DNA of 64,000 nucleotides from Luteibacter mycovicinus (GCF_000745235.1 NZ_JQNL01000001.1:2901001-2965000); one strand, 5' to 3'. Positions 36,761-49,196 are shown, counted from the stretch's first letter. Notes: generated by a model not told the origin, from the sequence alone. Translations and numbers: made by a program.

Positions 36761-38887
36761 CTATTTCAGGTGGTCCCAGAGGTACGTGTAGCTCAGTGCG
36801 TTCATGAAGGCCGACTGCTTGTTGTCCGCCGCCGCGCCGTGTCCACCCTCGAGGTTCTCGTACAACGCCGCGTCGAAACCCATGGCCTGCATGCGGGCCG
36901 CCATCTTGCGGGCATGCACAGGGCCCACGCGGTCGTCGCGGGTCGAGGTGGTGAACAGCACCGCCGGATAATGCGTGCCCTTGTGCAGGTTGTGGTACGG
37001 CGAGAAGGTCTGGATGTACTTCCACTCCTCCGGCTTGTCCGGGTCGCCGTATTCCGCCATCCACGAGGCACCGGCCGACATATGCGTGTAGCGCCTCATG
37101 TCGAGCAGGGCGACCTGGCTGACCACCGCGCCGTACAACTGGGGGTACCGGGTCAGCATATTGCCGGCCAGAAGACCGCCGTTGCTGCCGCCCATCATGC
37201 CCAGATGCTTCGGACTGGTGATCTTGCGGTCGATCAGGTCCTGCGAGACCGCCGCGAAATCCTCATAGGCGCGGGGACGGTTGGCCTTGACGGCCGCCTG
37301 GTGCCAGCGTGGGCCGTATTCGCCGCCGCCACGGATATTGGCCACGACGTAGACGCCACCCTTTTCCAGCCAGGCGCGGCCGACGCCGCCCGAGTACATC
37401 GGCTGCAGCGAAATCTCGAAGCCGCCGTAACCGTAGACCAGCGTCGGGTTGCTCCCGTCGGCCTTCATCCCGTTCGGCGCGATCTCGAAGTAGGGCACCT
37501 TCGTGCCGTCCTTCGAGGTGGCGAAGTGCTGGCTCACGGTGAATTTCGAGCCGTCGAAGAAGGCCGGGCTGTGCTTGATCGCCTCGCCTTCGCCCTGACC
37601 GATCACGCCGTAATAGAGCGTCGTGGGCTGGGTATAGCCCGACACGGTGAGGAAGTACTCGTCGCTCTCATCCGCATCGATGCCGCCAGCCTGCACCGTG
37701 CTCAGCGCCGGTGCTCCGCCCAGGGGTTCGCTCTTCCACGGGCCCTTGTCGGCCGGCGTCAGCACCTGGATCTGGCTGACCACGTCACGCATCACATTGA
37801 GGATCAGGTGATGGCGCGTCCACGAGTGGCCAGCCAGCGAGCTGTGCTCATCGGGGGTGAACAGCACGGTGAGGTCGCGTTTGCCGGCCATGAAGTCATC
37901 GAACTTCGCCGCGAGGAGCGCACCGGACGGGTACGTTTTACCTCCCACCGTCCACGCCGTACGCAACTCGATCAGCAGCCATTCGCGTTCGATGTCGGTT
38001 TCGGCGTCGTTCGGTACGTCGATCTTGCTCAGCTTGCCGTCCTTGCCGCGCAGGAACACTTCCGAGTTGTAGAACTCGAGCGAGCGCTGTACGAAATCGC
38101 GCTGGAATCCCGGCGTCTGGTCGCGGTACGCCGAGATGGACATGTCCTTGGGCGTGCCCTCGTAAACCACCGTCGCCGACGACAGCGGGGTGCCGCGCTT
38201 CCATTCCTTCACGATGCGCGGGTAGCTCGATTCGGTCATGGAGCCGGGGCCGAAGTCCGTGGCGACGAAGAGATGGTCGTCGTCGACCCAGCTGACCAGC
38301 GTCTTCGCCTCCGGAAGGGTGAAGCCGTCCTTGATGAACGTCCGGGTCGACAGGTCGAATTCGCGGACGACGTCGGCATCGGCACCGCCGCGCGACAGCG
38401 ACACCAGGCAGCGGCGGTTCGCCGGACGCAGGCATTGCGCACCGTGCCAGACCCAGTTTTCCTTCTCGGCCGCCGACAAGGCGTCCAGATCGATCACGGT
38501 CTCCCAGGCCGGCTTGTCCTTGCGGTATTCCGCCAGGGTGGTGCGGCGCCAGAGGCCCTTGGGATGCTGCTTGTCGCGCCAGAAATTGTAGAAATGATCG
38601 CCGATCTTGCTGACCATCGGGATCTTCGCATCGGAGTCCAGCACCTCGAGGATGCGTGCCTCCAGCGTCTTGAAGTCCGCGCCTTCCGCGTAGCGGCTGA
38701 CGGTCTTCGCGTTTTCCTGCCTGACCCATGCGAGCGGCTTCGCGCCGTCGATGTCGTCGAGCCAGAGGTTTTCGTCGTCGCCGGCGGCCTGAATGGCGGG
38801 GGCGGAGGAAGTCTTGGGAGTGTCGTGGGCGTGGGTCATGCCACTGAAAGTAAGGGCGATGGCCAGCGCAATCCAGCGTCGGTGCAT
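36761..38887 (-). CDS. Secreted prolyl oligopeptidase family (S9A) peptidase
   Basis: A 708-residue serine peptidase cutting short peptides, exported by a signal peptide (about 1-20, ending THAH). An N-terminal beta-propeller (about 85-440) precedes an alpha/beta-hydrolase domain with GGSNGG (Ser568), STRDDRVGP (Asp651/652) and EGGHGAA (His683), so the triad is complete. No neighbouring gene indicates a specific substrate. A weak ribosome site precedes the ATG. Confidence 0.93.
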   Translation of the reverse strand: MHRRWIALAIALTFSGMTHAHDTPKTSSAPAIQAAGDDENLWLDDIDGAKPLAWVRQENAKTVSRYAEGADFKTLEARILEVLDSDAKIPMVSKIGDHFYNFWRDKQHPKGLWRRTTLAEYRKDKPAWETVIDLDALSAAEKENWVWHGAQCLRPANRRCLVSLSRGGADADVVREFDLSTRTFIKDGFTLPEAKTLVSWVDDDHLFVATDFGPGSMTESSYPRIVKEWKRGTPLSSATVVYEGTPKDMSISAYRDQTPGFQRDFVQRSLEFYNSEVFLRGKDGKLSKIDVPNDAETDIEREWLLIELRTAWTVGGKTYPSGALLAAKFDDFMAGKRDLTVLFTPDEHSSLAGHSWTRHHLILNVMRDVVSQIQVLTPADKGPWKSEPLGGAPALSTVQAGGIDADESDEYFLTVSGYTQPTTLYYGVIGQGEGEAIKHSPAFFDGSKFTVSQHFATSKDGTKVPYFEIAPNGMKADGSNPTLVYGYGGFEISLQPMYSGGVGRAWLEKGGVYVVANIRGGGEYGPRWHQAAVKANRPRAYEDFAAVSQDLIDRKITSPKHLGMMGGSNGGLLAGNMLTRYPQLYGAVVSQVALLDMRRYTHMSAGASWMAEYGDPDKPEEWKYIQTFSPYHNLHKGTHYPAVLFTTSTRDDRVGPVHARKMAARMQAMGFDAALYENLEGGHGAAADNKQSAFMNALSYTYLWDHLK

Positions 38888-38999
38888 GGGGTCGGGTCCG
38901 TTTGCTAGCGGTTCCCTGACATTAGCTTACGGAAGGCGGGGTCCGGGGCATGACTTGTGGGCTAGCGGGTGCCAGTCCGACGCTGAGGCAGCCGGGCTT

Positions 39000-39106
39000 T
39001 CGCGAGCATGGCTGGCTCCCACCGGAGCTGGGTACCCCTGGCTCTGGCCCCCACGCGAGCTGGGTATCCCTGCTCGGGTAGGAGCCAGCACTGCTGGCGA
39101 TGCTCC
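39000..39106. repeat. REP-like inverted pair with an inner direct repeat
   Basis: GTAGGAGCCAGCACTGCTGG(CGA) at 39078-39100 faces an imperfect reverse arm TCGCGAGCATGGCTGGCTCC (39000-39019). Between them GAGCTGGGTAYCCCTG occurs twice with a 32-base period (39025 and 39057). It fills the gap between hppA and the peptidase gene. Confidence 0.75.
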
Positions 39107-39119
39107 TCGCTCGGAAGCC

Positions 39120-41168
39120 CTACAACAGGGGAATCAACAACAGAGCCACGATATTGATGATCTTGATCAGCGGATTCACCGCCGGTCCGGCCGTGTCCTT
39201 GTACGGATCGCCCACGGTATCTCCCGTGACCGCCGCCTTGTGCGCATCGGAGCCCTTACCCCCGAAGTGCCCGTCCTCAATGTACTTCTTCGCGTTATCC
39301 CAGGCGCCGCCGCCCGTCGTCATCGAGATCGCGACGAACAGGCCGGTCACGATGGTGCCGATCAGCACACCACCCAGTGCCTGCGCGCCGGCTTCGGGAC
39401 CGCCCAGCCACTTGAAGCCGAAAATCACCACCACCGGCACCAGTACCGGCAACAGTGACGGCACCAGCATCTCGCGGATGGCCGAACGGGTCAGCATGTC
39501 CACCGCCCGCGAATAATCGGGGCGCGTCGTACCTTCCATGATCCCGGCGATCTCGCGGAACTGCCGCCGCACTTCTTCGACTACCGCTCCCGCCGCCCGG
39601 CCCACGGCCTCCATCGCCATCGCGGCGAACAGGTAAGGGATCAGGCCGCCGATCAGCAGACCGATGATGACGTAGTGGTTGGACAGGTCGAAACGCACCT
39701 CCGTGCCGCCGAAGTGCAGGTTGAGGTTGTGCGTGTAGTCGGCGAACAGCACCAGCGCGGCGAGGCCGGCCGAGCCGATCGCGTACCCCTTGGTCACCGC
39801 CTTGGTCGTGTTGCCCACGGCGTCCAGCGGGTCGGTGACACCGCGTACTTCGGCGGGCAGTTCGGCCATCTCGGCGATGCCGCCGGCGTTATCGGTGATC
39901 GGGCCATAGGCATCCAGCGCCACGATCATGCCGGTCATGCTCAGCATCGCGGTGGCCGCGATGGCGATGCCGTACAGACCCGCGAGCGTGTGCGCTCCCC
40001 AGATCGCCGCACATACCGCCAGCACGGGCAAGGCCGTCGATTTCATCGACACACCCAGACCGGCGATGATGTTGGTCGCATGGCCGGTAGTCGACGACTG
40101 TGCCACGTGACGCACGGGGCGATATTCGGTCGCCGTGTAGTACTCGGTGATCACGACCATCGCGCCCGTCAGCACCAGCCCGATGACGGCGCAGCCGAAG
40201 ATCCGGTTGGCACCGTAGGAGGAGTCGGCCATCAGCGACTGCGTGATCGGCCAGAATGCGATGGCCGCAAGCAGCGCCGAGACGAACACGCCGGCATACA
40301 GCGCATTCATGATCTTGCCGCCGCGGGTCTTGACGAAGAACGTGCCGATCACCGAAGCGACGATCGATACGCCGCCGAGCACCAGCGGATACAGCACCCC
40401 CGACGGACCGACCTCGGTGGCCATGACACCGCCCAGCAGCATCGTGGCGATCAGCGTGACCGCGTAGGTTTCGAACAGGTCGGCCGCCATGCCCGCGCAA
40501 TCGCCGACGTTGTCACCGACGTTGTCCGCGATGACCGCGGGGTTTCGCGGATCGTCCTCGGGGATGCCGGCCTCGACCTTGCCGACCAGGTCCGCGCCCA
40601 CGTCGGCACCCTTGGTAAAGATGCCGCCGCCCAGACGCGCGAAGATCGAGATCAGCGACGACCCGAAGGCGAAGCCGACGAGGGCATGCAGCGCGTGCGT
40701 GCGCTCGTAGCCCATGTGCAGCAATACGCCGTAGTAGCCAGCGACCCCGAGCAGGCCGAGGCCCACCACCAGCATGCCGGTGACCGCGCCGCCCCGGAAA
40801 GCTACCGCGAGGGCGGAAGAAAGGCCGCTTCTGGCGGCCTCGGCCGTTCGCACGTTCGCACGAACGGACACGTTCATGCCGATGTAACCGGTCGCCCCCG
40901 AGAGGAGCGCTCCCAGCGCGAAGCCGATCGCCGTTCCCCAGTCGAGGAAGATGCCGATGAGCAGGAAAAGGACGATGCCGACGACACCGATGGTGGCGTA
41001 CTGGCGGTTGAGGTAGGCGCGGGCGCCTTCCTGGATCGCCGCGGCGATCTCCTGCATTCGTTCGTTGCCCGGCGATCTGGCCAGAACCCAGCTGACCGAA
41101 AATGCGCCATACAGAATCGCAACGACCGCACATGCCAGCGCGATCCATAAACCGTACTGCTGCAGCAT
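39120..41168 (-). CDS. hppA: K+-insensitive H+-translocating pyrophosphatase
   Basis: Inner-membrane pump that uses PPi hydrolysis to move protons. The 682-residue protein has about 15-16 membrane segments. The catalytic loop [10 protein letters not shown] begins at Asp189 and continues with [25 protein letters not shown] has Lys456, the residue that marks the K+-independent class (alanine in K+-dependent pumps). The start was set at the ATG after GGGGAGG, with the long frame upstream discarded. Soluble ppa is 2.4 kb away on the same strand. Confidence 0.96.
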   Translation of the reverse strand: MLQQYGLWIALACAVVAILYGAFSVSWVLARSPGNERMQEIAAAIQEGARAYLNRQYATIGVVGIVLFLLIGIFLDWGTAIGFALGALLSGATGYIGMNVSVRANVRTAEAARSGLSSALAVAFRGGAVTGMLVVGLGLLGVAGYYGVLLHMGYERTHALHALVGFAFGSSLISIFARLGGGIFTKGADVGADLVGKVEAGIPEDDPRNPAVIADNVGDNVGDCAGMAADLFETYAVTLIATMLLGGVMATEVGPSGVLYPLVLGGVSIVASVIGTFFVKTRGGKIMNALYAGVFVSALLAAIAFWPITQSLMADSSYGANRIFGCAVIGLVLTGAMVVITEYYTATEYRPVRHVAQSSTTGHATNIIAGLGVSMKSTALPVLAVCAAIWGAHTLAGLYGIAIAATAMLSMTGMIVALDAYGPITDNAGGIAEMAELPAEVRGVTDPLDAVGNTTKAVTKGYAIGSAGLAALVLFADYTHNLNLHFGGTEVRFDLSNHYVIIGLLIGGLIPYLFAAMAMEAVGRAAGAVVEEVRRQFREIAGIMEGTTRPDYSRAVDMLTRSAIREMLVPSLLPVLVPVVVIFGFKWLGGPEAGAQALGGVLIGTIVTGLFVAISMTTGGGAWDNAKKYIEDGHFGGKGSDAHKAAVTGDTVGDPYKDTAGPAVNPLIKIINIVALLLIPLL

Positions 41169-41185
41169 CGAAGCCTCCCCGAATT

Positions 41186-41204
41186 GTAGGAGCCCGCCAA
41201 GGGC
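41186..41204. repeat. Degenerate REP-like unit
   Basis: GTAGGAGCCCGCCAAGGGC matches the first half of the family, then diverges. It lies just upstream of the hppA ribosome site, between hppA and the toxin gene. Confidence 0.45.
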
Positions 41205-41286
41205 CCGGGCCGAGTATAGGCAGGGGAGGCGGTCGAAGGTGTTGTGCGCTGCGCCACGTGCGCGGCGTGACGAGAACTGGCTACGA

Positions 41287-44200
41287 TCAAAATTCCAGTT
41301 GCCGCGACGTACCCGGACGGTGCGGCGGTGATCGCGGAGTTCTGTTCCCCTGGACGGGTGACCGCGGGGGGCGGTGCCCGGGCGGCGGCATATCCGTGGT
41401 GAGCGCTCGATAAAGGATGGGGTGTCGCTGCGCCAACTCCGAGGGGCGGCCGCGAGGAGAGCGGCTTCTATCTTGTCGCGATTCGCCGCGGCTGGAACGT
41501 CCGCTCTCGCTGGTGTGATGCGAGCTCCCCGAATTTCTGCTTGATACGCTGCTGGAGCGGCTGGAGCGGCTGGATACGCTGCTGGAACGGCTGCTACCCG
41601 ATGATGCGTAGTTGCTCTCGGCATCACTGCGATAGTCCGGACGGCGATGTCTGCGCTCATTGTCCGGCCGATTTTGCGATGCGGGTCTCTCAGGCAAGTA
41701 TCCGCTGTTGTTAGAGCGGCCCGTCTGCACCCGTGCGATGGCGCCATGCGGCACTGGTGCGCCGCTCAGAATGCCGTCGCAGTGATAGCAGGCCACGAAT
41801 GGCAAGAGTTTCCTATCGATCTGCCCGGTCGATGCTGCACGTCCGAGCTGAATGGATGGTCGTAATTTGACGGTGAATACGATGACTCTCTCCGGGATGT
41901 CGTTAAATGCAAGACGACTCGCGAGGATGCGATTTGCCTGGTTGATCGCCTGAACTTCGGCGTGTGCGCCGCCGATACCGTCCACACGCCGCATGGGCCG
42001 AACCTCAACGGTGACATCACCCTGATCTCGCGGAGCGGTATGTGGCGCGAGATGCTGACGGATGTTCTCTATCGTCCATTGATGAAGCTCTGCCGGTGCG
42101 GCGTGGGGCTCACGGCGGATTGCCCTGCTATCGCTGGCAGAGCGTCTGAATGCACGATTGATGCCGCCGATATACGCATCGAAGTCGGTAATCGCAAACT
42201 GACTCGCCGTCCTCGCAGTGCCCCCCTGAAGATGCTGCTCAGCAATGTTGAACGACACGTTGGATCCCCTGATTTCCCCATGCGTCAGCGGCGTTGTGCC
42301 GGGGAACGGCCCATCGCCATACACCGGAGCCACTGGATTGACGAAGCCATTCTGCGCGATCCCGACGACCGCGTTGTTCTGAAGGCTTACCTGCAGCGTA
42401 TCGGCATGCGTCTCCAGCGCATGGGACACGGCCTGCAAGCTGAACGTTCCAGTGACAGGAATGAAAAATCCCGCGTACGCGGCGCCTCGCTGTAAGGCTT
42501 GCTCGCCCGTCTGCCCCTCGCGCAGGCGTGCGGAAACGTAACGTGCGGCGTCGTCCAAGAATAGTCGTCTTGCCCTGGCGATATCGGCTCCGGGCGTGCG
42601 CATGCCTCGTTCGTCCTGGTCTCGCACGAGGCGCTCCTCGGGCGTCATGAGCCCATCGACGTCTTCGTGAGTGACGGGGTTGCCGTGGACCATCGCATAG
42701 CGATTGAGGCCGGCTGCATCGGCTGCCGGATCCGGCGACATCCATCGCCATTGCCACGCCTCGTAGAATCGGTGGCCGAAGTCCTGGCCTCCCCAGCTTT
42801 CCCGTTCCTTGCCGCTGTAACGGACATTCTTCGCCGCTTCATCCGCTTCGGCGCGGGCAGCGCGTAACGCCGAAGTACCGTATGGATGGTATTCCTCGCT
42901 CGTCAGCATGGTGCCGCTGTCGTCCACCACATAAGAAGCCGGTCGGGAGGTCGTATCCAGTTCATAAGACACCGCGGGGGAGCCCTGGTGTACCCGCATG
43001 CGGAGCACGACGCCTTCTGCCGGCACTTCGAGGACGTCCGTTTCGCCGAGTGAGCCGCTTTGCTGTGCGAGCGCGCCATCGTAACGGATTTCGCCGGTGC
43101 CATCGGGTCTCCACCAGGTCTTGCGGAGGCGCATGCCGTCGCCCCCGTACGTGCTGACCTCGTGGCCATCTGGATCGCTCACCGAGCCGAGTTCATGCAG
43201 GCGCCCCTCCGTGTCCCAGAGTAGACGTCGTTTGCCGGGCCAGAGCACGGACAACCTTCCGGCAGCGTCGAACCACTGGTCCACGTCCCCTGGGACGGCG
43301 CCGGTGGCTGCCGGCAATCCGCGATTGGACAGGGCGGCTACCACCGTGGATTCGGATCGCAAACGGCCATCGTCGCGACGATGTTCGACGTTCACTACGT
43401 TATCGGATGCATCGTACTCAAATCGTTGGGTGTAGCCCACGGTGAGCGAGGGGAGTACGGGACCGAGGATCAGCGGAGGAAGGGCGCCGTCGACCGGCGA
43501 CGTCACGGACTCACGGCCCGAAGCCTCGACCAGGCGGTAGCCGCCGTCGTAGCGATAATGGCGCTGGTCGTCATCGCCAAGGTCCAGGGCGATGATGTTA
43601 CCAACGCGGTCACGGGTGATCCGCGTCTGGTGAAGGACACCGCCCGCTCCGGTCGCGGTGGACTCGGAGATCAGGCGCCCGGTTGCAGCCTCGTACTCGA
43701 GGGCCCGGGTCATAGAGCCGAAATGCACCTGAAGTGCCCTACCGGCGGCGTCACGCGAGTCGTATCCGACGACGGCAACAGGCGCATCGCCGGTGGTGAA
43801 GACCCGTAGTTCCTTCATCGTGCGATCCGCGGCCCACGATGCTTCTTGCCGGTAGCCTGCGGAGTGGGTGATCGAGACGGGCGCTCCCAGCGCGTCGCAA
43901 TCCATATGGGTCACCGAAGCTTCCGCTTCGAGCGCGTCGTCGATCGTATCGTTATCGATCCAGTTCGCCAGGACGCCTGCCTTCAGAAGTCGACGCGACC
44001 GAGTCAACGGGCGGCCCAGAAGCGATGCACGAACGATATCGATGCGTCCACCTGTGTCGTACGTACATGTCGCCAACGACGCGAGATTGTCTCCCGACGG
44101 GGAGCTCTCCGGGTCGCGGTAAGCGACTCGTGTGATGGTTCGGCGGGATGTGCCGGTCGCCACGTCGGTAGTGGTCAGCCGCCCGGCGGCATCGTAGGTC

Positions 44201-47200
44201 CATTCGTGGTCCACACCTGTCGCATCCCGTCGCCAGACCAGGTTGCCCGCATCGTTGGTAAGCGACCAGACGTCCCCGGCATCGGCGCTCCACACGTGAC
44301 CGGCGCCGAGACCTGTGGCGTACGTTCGCACGGCTTGCCCCTGCGGAAAGGATCGTGCGTCGACTACCGATACAGGCTGTCCGTCGAGGTGAAGCAAGGT
44401 GCGTTCGATGCAAGGTTCCGTCACGTCCGATGTGGCGCCAGCAAGATAGCGGGTGAAGCGGATAGCCGTGCCGCCCGCATCGAAGGAAACCATCTGCGGT
44501 GAGGAAGGAAGCGGGTCAGCAAGGTTTTGCTTCGCGGCGACGCGGTTCTCGTCCTCGTCGACCGTGTACCAGCTAAAGCGCCAGGTTCTTTTCGTGCGTC
44601 CCTCGGCATCGGTCGTCGCTGTCAGGCGCGCACGCGCATCCCATGCGAAGCGCGTCGCGCCGACATCGGGAGGTATGGCGCGGTAGAGCCAGTCCTGTGT
44701 GCCGTAAGGCAGTGAACTGGCGGCAATCGGGCCATCCGTTATCCAGTGGAACTGCCGTTGCACGGACCATGCCGTTGCTGTTGACGACGCTGCGTGCACT
44801 TCCCTGATCAGCCTCCCGAAACCGTCGAAATGCACGATCGAGCGATGAAATTGACGCGCGGCGTCGGTGGGATAGCGATCGGCGACGATCTTCAGAGCAT
44901 GCGTGGGCTGCCTTTCGGTGTCCCAGGCATTTTCGTTGGCAACCCATGCGAAGCCATGATCGCCCACCGCACTTCCCGGGTCGTCCACGCTCTCGCCGAC
45001 GGTCGAGGCAGGTAGTGGTGTGACGGGAGATATCTGGCCGAAACCGGTGTCGGACACTACGCCGGCGGAGTCGCGTTGTTTGCCATGGATGGTGCCGCGC
45101 CGAAGCGAACCGAAGGCATCCATGGCGATGGAGCGGACGACGCCGTTGGCATCGGTTGTTCGCCACGGCCGAAGCCGGCGGTAGTCGATGTCGAATCGCA
45201 CGTTCCAACCGACAGGGTCACTGGCGCTGATGACGAACAGGTCGCTGGCATCGTAGCGATAGGATGTCCATCCGATGCTTCGCGCTGGAGAGTCGCGTCG
45301 GACGCGGAAGAAATGGTCGCGACCATCGTATTCACGCAGCTCCAGTTCCTCGCCGAGGAGGCCTTCCGATGGACTCATCAAGCGGCTGCGCATAGGTATA
45401 TGACCGGCGTGGTCTGCCATCGTCGCAAAGCGGTCGTCGCCAAGCTCCAACCGGAAGCCGGTCTGCGCTTCGGCGTCGATGCTTGCGACCATGACACACG
45501 CGACCAGGCCGTTCAGATCAGGGAGAGCCTGGCCATCGGCCGATACATACTCGGTCGAAGAAAGAGCGACCAGTGCGCGTGTCCCATGAAGGGTAGGGTC
45601 GCTCTCTCCCTCGAAGCGCTCGGCGCGGATGGTTGCGGTGGGCAAGGCGACGTTACTCAGGATCATGCGGTCTACTCGCCAGTCTCCCGCAAGTCCAAGT
45701 CGCCACGCCTGGCGATCGGAACTGTGCCACGGCATGATATGAGTTTCCACAACGGTCTGAACATGTTGCTGTTCGTCGTGCGAGTCGGCCCATAGTCGGC
45801 GGCTTTCATCGTCATCTGGAGGGCATCCCATCTCTCGCGAGCACGCTACGCGGATGGTTCGCCGCGCGATGCCGAAAGCGTCGTGATCGAGATACAGGCC
45901 ATGCTCTCGTCGAGGATCGCTTTCCCAGCCGGAGCGATCCTCGTTCGAATCCTCGAGCATGAGCGGCAGCGAACATCCGAAAGGTGCGGCTTCGCCGGCC
46001 GCCACGACGCGGCGCACCTGATGTCTGACCTCGGTGAGGGCGATAAGCATGGTGTTCTCGCCTACGTTGTCGCACTCGTAAGTTTCCCTTCGACGGAGAG
46101 ATCCGATCAGCGCATGACGCAGCTCATTGGCGTCTTCGGGGTTCTGCAGAGGATCGTCACGGTCATCCGAGCCGAGCCATTGTGTGAACCGCACTTCCGC
46201 TAGCGGGATCGCGCCTGGGGCCGCGTCGTTGAAACCCGTACGCCCATCGTCGACGGACGCGTCTCCAACGTGGTACCAGCAACGCTGTAAGTTAGCGGCG
46301 ATGCTGTCGTCTCCTGGCACGGTCAACGTATCGATACGTTGAAACCCACGACATATGTTTTCCACGGCGTCGTGGTGGCCGTCGCGATAGGCGTACTCGC
46401 GATAGCAGGACCGGCCGGCAATCTCGTCGGTCAAGGTGATGCGTTTGGCAACGGGTATGGCGTAAGGGAGTCTGTCGATGGGGCATAGCCCTTGGTGAGC
46501 GCCGTCAAGCGCTTCCTGCGCACTACTCCGCCAATCCACACGGGTGAGCGCGCCCTGGTGGTTGTCGGTCGTGGCGAGACGAAGGGGGAACGGCAGTCCG
46601 ATATCCATTCGCCATCTCGTCGGCCGGTTACCCGCGACACCGGGTGCCTGTATCAGCAGGCTGAATCCTCCGCGTCCTGCAACGTCGCCTGTCTCGAAGC
46701 GCCACGTATCGTCCAGCCGGTAGCCGTCGGGCCAGGCACGTATCAGCGCCTGATCGAAACCATGGCCGGATCGGTTAAAGAAAATCAACAACCCCCGGCG
46801 CGATGCGTAGAGAATGTCGGCAAGCCCGTCGCCATCGACATCGACCACGAAGAGTCGTGCAGGGTCGAGGTTTTCACCGACATCGAGCTGGCAGACGGCA
46901 CGACGAGCGGCAAGCCGTCCATGACCCCTGTCGGCCCAGGCGACAACCGCGCCATGGACATCCACTGTGACGAGGTCATTTGCTCCAGGGACCAGGAGCG
47001 CGGCGAACGCTTTCCATTCGCGTGGATCCGACCCTGTGGGGAGCGCGTCGGCGAGGTGCATCTCGGTGCGGGGTGGAAGAAAGTCGCCGGCGGCGTTTCG
47101 CGCAAAGATGCGGAGTGCATGCCGTTCTACGATGACCATCGCACGGCGACCTGAGCCGTCGATGTCGACCTCGTGGGCAAATGAAGGGACGTATTCCGTC

Positions 47201-48657
47201 GGCATGGACGTGCACGAGGTGAAGCGCGTCCATTGCTTGTTCGACCCGATTCGGTTCGTTCCCTTGACGGTGTCGGTGTTGAGCATCCATTCCAGCCGGC
47301 CGTCGCTGCTGGCATCGACGAATCGCCAGGGACTGCTTCCGACGAATTCGAGGAGCGATGTGCCAGGTTTACCCGTGCTTGGCATGGGTAAAGCTACCGC
47401 CGGCCCGTAGACAATGCCGTCCGCTTCGCCAGGATTTCTGTACGGTTCGGCATATAGCCATCCCACGGTGCTCTGCCAGAGCAGTCCGGGAAGGCCCCCG
47501 CCGTAGAGATCGATCAGTCGGATATCGGACGTCCGATCCATCGGGGAGGGGCAGTCGAAGATGCAGGTCTGGCCTAAGGATGCGTCGGGTTCGTTCCAGG
47601 TAAGCGTCAGGGGAGGCAGCGCGTGACATTTCTCGTGCTCGTCGTATGCCAGTCGTGTTACTCGCTGGAGCAGGCAATAGCGAGGCGTGGCCGTGTAATC
47701 CAGGAGCAGGCGATGCACCAGTACGGGATTCGCCCCGAGCAGGGGGAAGCGATGGAATGCGAGGATCTGACGGCAAAGGCGTAGTTGCCGATGTTCGAAT
47801 CCATACGCGACATCGCATACCGGGTCGGGTCGTGCTGGCCAAGGCGCGCCGGGCTCATACGACGGACAGGAGGATGGCCCTGTGTCCCGGGCCCCGTAAT
47901 CGAATATGCAGTCGAAGTGCCAGTCATCGTCAGGCAGGGTCGCGGTTTCCCAGACGAGCAGATTCGCTCCGGGGTGGCGGTTCCCATAGCGGATGCGAGA
48001 TAGGTAGCGAGCGGAGGTGGAGTCGCGACCATCGTCCGGGTGTCCCACGCCGTCTTCTCGCGCATATTCGTAGACGGTGCGTGCTCCGTGCGGTGAGAGC
48101 GATTCCTGGACGCGCCACTCTGCGATCCTCCCGGGGTCGGCGGGGTCGCTCAGTCGCGCGTCGGCGTGCGCGCCATAGACGTGCAGCGTACCGTCCGCAT
48201 CGTGCACGAGCCAGAAATCGTGTGCGCCTTCCGCTTGCCAATGCTCGATGCGTCTGAAGGCTCCTTCCACCCTGGGAAGGAACTGGCGAACACGAAAGGG
48301 CATTGGAAGTGCATCGCCCCGGAACGACGTCACGCTCGTCTCATCCCAGGGGAAAATGGGCGATCCATCAGGCCCGCAGAAATTGTCCGTGTCGTCGAAT
48401 CGCAACGCTGTTCCGCCCGGGCGTCTTGCGATCGGAAGCATGTTGAGGCTCCAGCCAACACCGAAAGGGCCGGAGGCACAAGTCGACACATAGGAAAAGC
48501 GAAGTATGGGTGCCCCCCTGGCTGCGGGAAGCGGCAGGGGGATCTCGAACGAGACCGCTCCACGGATATCCGGATCTTCCCAGTTCGTGCCGATCGGAGG
48601 TGACACGACGGGCGCGGTGAGCGACTCCGGCTCGATAACTCCAAGACGAGCATTCAT
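41287..48657 (-). CDS. Tc-toxin-like B/C fusion (SpvB-TcdB-RHS) with deaminase-type C-terminus
   Basis: A single 2456-residue frame without signal peptide. Residues about 15-300 match the SpvB/TcdB start ([30 protein letters not shown]); VCBS-like propeller repeats include [19 protein letters not shown] near 603; about 680-960 are TcdB middle regions ([20 protein letters not shown]). RHS/YD repeats run from about 1100 ([12 protein letters not shown] near 1487) to the core end at 1961-2003 ([20 protein letters not shown] through DVDGL). The 453-residue variable region has HAE (His2232, Glu2234) and CxxC (Cys2290, Cys2293), the zinc signature of deaminase-fold toxins, then a Ser/Arg-rich tail (2348-2405) and a Pro/Arg-rich end. 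In Tc toxins the B-C shell cleaves and carries the C-terminal effector into host cells through TcA. No TcA or immunity gene adjoins it. No good ribosome site is seen. Confidence 0.88.
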   Translation of the reverse strand: MNARLGVIEPESLTAPVVSPPIGTNWEDPDIRGAVSFEIPLPLPAARGAPILRFSYVSTCASGPFGVGWSLNMLPIARRPGGTALRFDDTDNFCGPDGSPIFPWDETSVTSFRGDALPMPFRVRQFLPRVEGAFRRIEHWQAEGAHDFWLVHDADGTLHVYGAHADARLSDPADPGRIAEWRVQESLSPHGARTVYEYAREDGVGHPDDGRDSTSARYLSRIRYGNRHPGANLLVWETATLPDDDWHFDCIFDYGARDTGPSSCPSYEPGAPWPARPDPVCDVAYGFEHRQLRLCRQILAFHRFPLLGANPVLVHRLLLDYTATPRYCLLQRVTRLAYDEHEKCHALPPLTLTWNEPDASLGQTCIFDCPSPMDRTSDIRLIDLYGGGLPGLLWQSTVGWLYAEPYRNPGEADGIVYGPAVALPMPSTGKPGTSLLEFVGSSPWRFVDASSDGRLEWMLNTDTVKGTNRIGSNKQWTRFTSCTSMPTEYVPSFAHEVDIDGSGRRAMVIVERHALRIFARNAAGDFLPPRTEMHLADALPTGSDPREWKAFAALLVPGANDLVTVDVHGAVVAWADRGHGRLAARRAVCQLDVGENLDPARLFVVDVDGDGLADILYASRRGLLIFFNRSGHGFDQALIRAWPDGYRLDDTWRFETGDVAGRGGFSLLIQAPGVAGNRPTRWRMDIGLPFPLRLATTDNHQGALTRVDWRSSAQEALDGAHQGLCPIDRLPYAIPVAKRITLTDEIAGRSCYREYAYRDGHHDAVENICRGFQRIDTLTVPGDDSIAANLQRCWYHVGDASVDDGRTGFNDAAPGAIPLAEVRFTQWLGSDDRDDPLQNPEDANELRHALIGSLRRRETYECDNVGENTMLIALTEVRHQVRRVVAAGEAAPFGCSLPLMLEDSNEDRSGWESDPRREHGLYLDHDAFGIARRTIRVACSREMGCPPDDDESRRLWADSHDEQQHVQTVVETHIMPWHSSDRQAWRLGLAGDWRVDRMILSNVALPTATIRAERFEGESDPTLHGTRALVALSSTEYVSADGQALPDLNGLVACVMVASIDAEAQTGFRLELGDDRFATMADHAGHIPMRSRLMSPSEGLLGEELELREYDGRDHFFRVRRDSPARSIGWTSYRYDASDLFVISASDPVGWNVRFDIDYRRLRPWRTTDANGVVRSIAMDAFGSLRRGTIHGKQRDSAGVVSDTGFGQISPVTPLPASTVGESVDDPGSAVGDHGFAWVANENAWDTERQPTHALKIVADRYPTDAARQFHRSIVHFDGFGRLIREVHAASSTATAWSVQRQFHWITDGPIAASSLPYGTQDWLYRAIPPDVGATRFAWDARARLTATTDAEGRTKRTWRFSWYTVDEDENRVAAKQNLADPLPSSPQMVSFDAGGTAIRFTRYLAGATSDVTEPCIERTLLHLDGQPVSVVDARSFPQGQAVRTYATGLGAGHVWSADAGDVWSLTNDAGNLVWRRDATGVDHEWTYDAAGRLTTTDVATGTSRRTITRVAYRDPESSPSGDNLASLATCTYDTGGRIDIVRASLLGRPLTRSRRLLKAGVLANWIDNDTIDDALEAEASVTHMDCDALGAPVSITHSAGYRQEASWAADRTMKELRVFTTGDAPVAVVGYDSRDAAGRALQVHFGSMTRALEYEAATGRLISESTATGAGGVLHQTRITRDRVGNIIALDLGDDDQRHYRYDGGYRLVEASGRESVTSPVDGALPPLILGPVLPSLTVGYTQRFEYDASDNVVNVEHRRDDGRLRSESTVVAALSNRGLPAATGAVPGDVDQWFDAAGRLSVLWPGKRRLLWDTEGRLHELGSVSDPDGHEVSTYGGDGMRLRKTWWRPDGTGEIRYDGALAQQSGSLGETDVLEVPAEGVVLRMRVHQGSPAVSYELDTTSRPASYVVDDSGTMLTSEEYHPYGTSALRAARAEADEAAKNVRYSGKERESWGGQDFGHRFYEAWQWRWMSPDPAADAAGLNRYAMVHGNPVTHEDVDGLMTPEERLVRDQDERGMRTPGADIARARRLFLDDAARYVSARLREGQTGEQALQRGAAYAGFFIPVTGTFSLQAVSHALETHADTLQVSLQNNAVVGIAQNGFVNPVAPVYGDGPFPGTTPLTHGEIRGSNVSFNIAEQHLQGGTARTASQFAITDFDAYIGGINRAFRRSASDSRAIRREPHAAPAELHQWTIENIRQHLAPHTAPRDQGDVTVEVRPMRRVDGIGGAHAEVQAINQANRILASRLAFNDIPERVIVFTVKLRPSIQLGRAASTGQIDRKLLPFVACYHCDGILSGAPVPHGAIARVQTGRSNNSGYLPERPASQNRPDNERRHRRPDYRSDAESNYASSGSSRSSSVSSRSSRSSSVSSRNSGSSHHTSESGRSSRGESRQDRSRSPRGRPSELAQRHPILYRALTTDMPPPGHRPPRSPVQGNRTPRSPPHRPGTSRQLEF

Positions 48658-48803
48658 GATGTCGACACATCCATGCGTCAGAGATTGCCGTCTCCTTTAT
48701 AGCCCGAATCCGCCTTCATGCACGGGCTCAGCGTTCGGATCGGCACAAATCCATATGCCGATCCGGCGCTTCAGACCACAATCCCTTGTTAAGCCTCACT
48801 TCG

Positions 48804-49196
48804 TTACTGCGACAGAATGTCCGCGATCACACCGGTGGCGATCGCCACGAGCAGCAGATCGTTGTTATCGGCGCGCACCCAGTGGTAGCCACGTGGCGGT
48901 TCGCGGAGGTGACGCTCGCGATAATCGTTCACGACGACCACGCGACCGTCATAGCGGTGACCGCGCTCCCAGTGACCGCCCGGGCGCGGGTGCCAGTCGG
49001 CACGACGATCGTCGTGGCGGTCGTCCCGATGGTCGCGATGATCGTCGCGGCGGTCGTCGCGATGATCGTCACGACGATCGTTGCGATTGTCGTGATCGTC
49101 GTGGTGCCAGTCCTGCGGCGCCGGTGCCAGGGCGAAAGCCGGTGCGATCGCGCCAGCTGCGGCGATGCAGAAAACCATTCTTGTGAGCATCTTCAT
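48804..49196 (-). CDS. RcnB-like periplasmic protein, His/Asp/Arg-rich
   Basis: A 130-residue protein with a signal peptide (to about 22, PAFA), then a low-complexity stretch of DDHRDDR repeats (about 31-70), and a C-terminal RcnB-type domain (HWERGHRYDGRVVVVNDY, PPRGYHWVRADNNDLLLVAI). RcnB of E. coli modulates nickel/cobalt efflux, but many members have other or unknown roles. The His/Asp-rich segment could bind divalent metals. The neighbouring gene on the same strand, 24 bases upstream, is a paralogue. Confidence 0.82.
   Translation of the reverse strand: MKMLTRMVFCIAAAGAIAPAFALAPAPQDWHHDDHDNRNDRRDDHRDDRRDDHRDHRDDRHDDRRADWHPRPGGHWERGHRYDGRVVVVNDYRERHLREPPRGYHWVRADNNDLLLVAIATGVIADILSQ

Noticed and set aside
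36770..38908. A 712-codon frame antisense to the S9A peptidase
   Set aside because: It mirrors a gene with intact catalytic triad and signal peptide; the antisense product has no recognisable motif. GC-rich codons keep antisense frames open.
39675..41150. A 491-codon frame antisense to hppA
   Set aside because: Rich in Arg, His, Asp and Gly as expected for a mirror of a membrane protein; no motif.
41169..41286. Possible immunity gene after the toxin
   Set aside because: Too short and without a start codon and ribosome site in either direction.
41510..41600. Short repeats resembling a CRISPR or microsatellite
   Set aside because: These are codons of the Ser/Arg tail in the toxin gene; period and sequence vary.
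48980..49100. Repeated GTCGTCGCGATGATCG-like units suggesting a DNA repeat array
   Set aside because: They encode the DDHRDDR stretch of an RcnB-like protein and are in frame.
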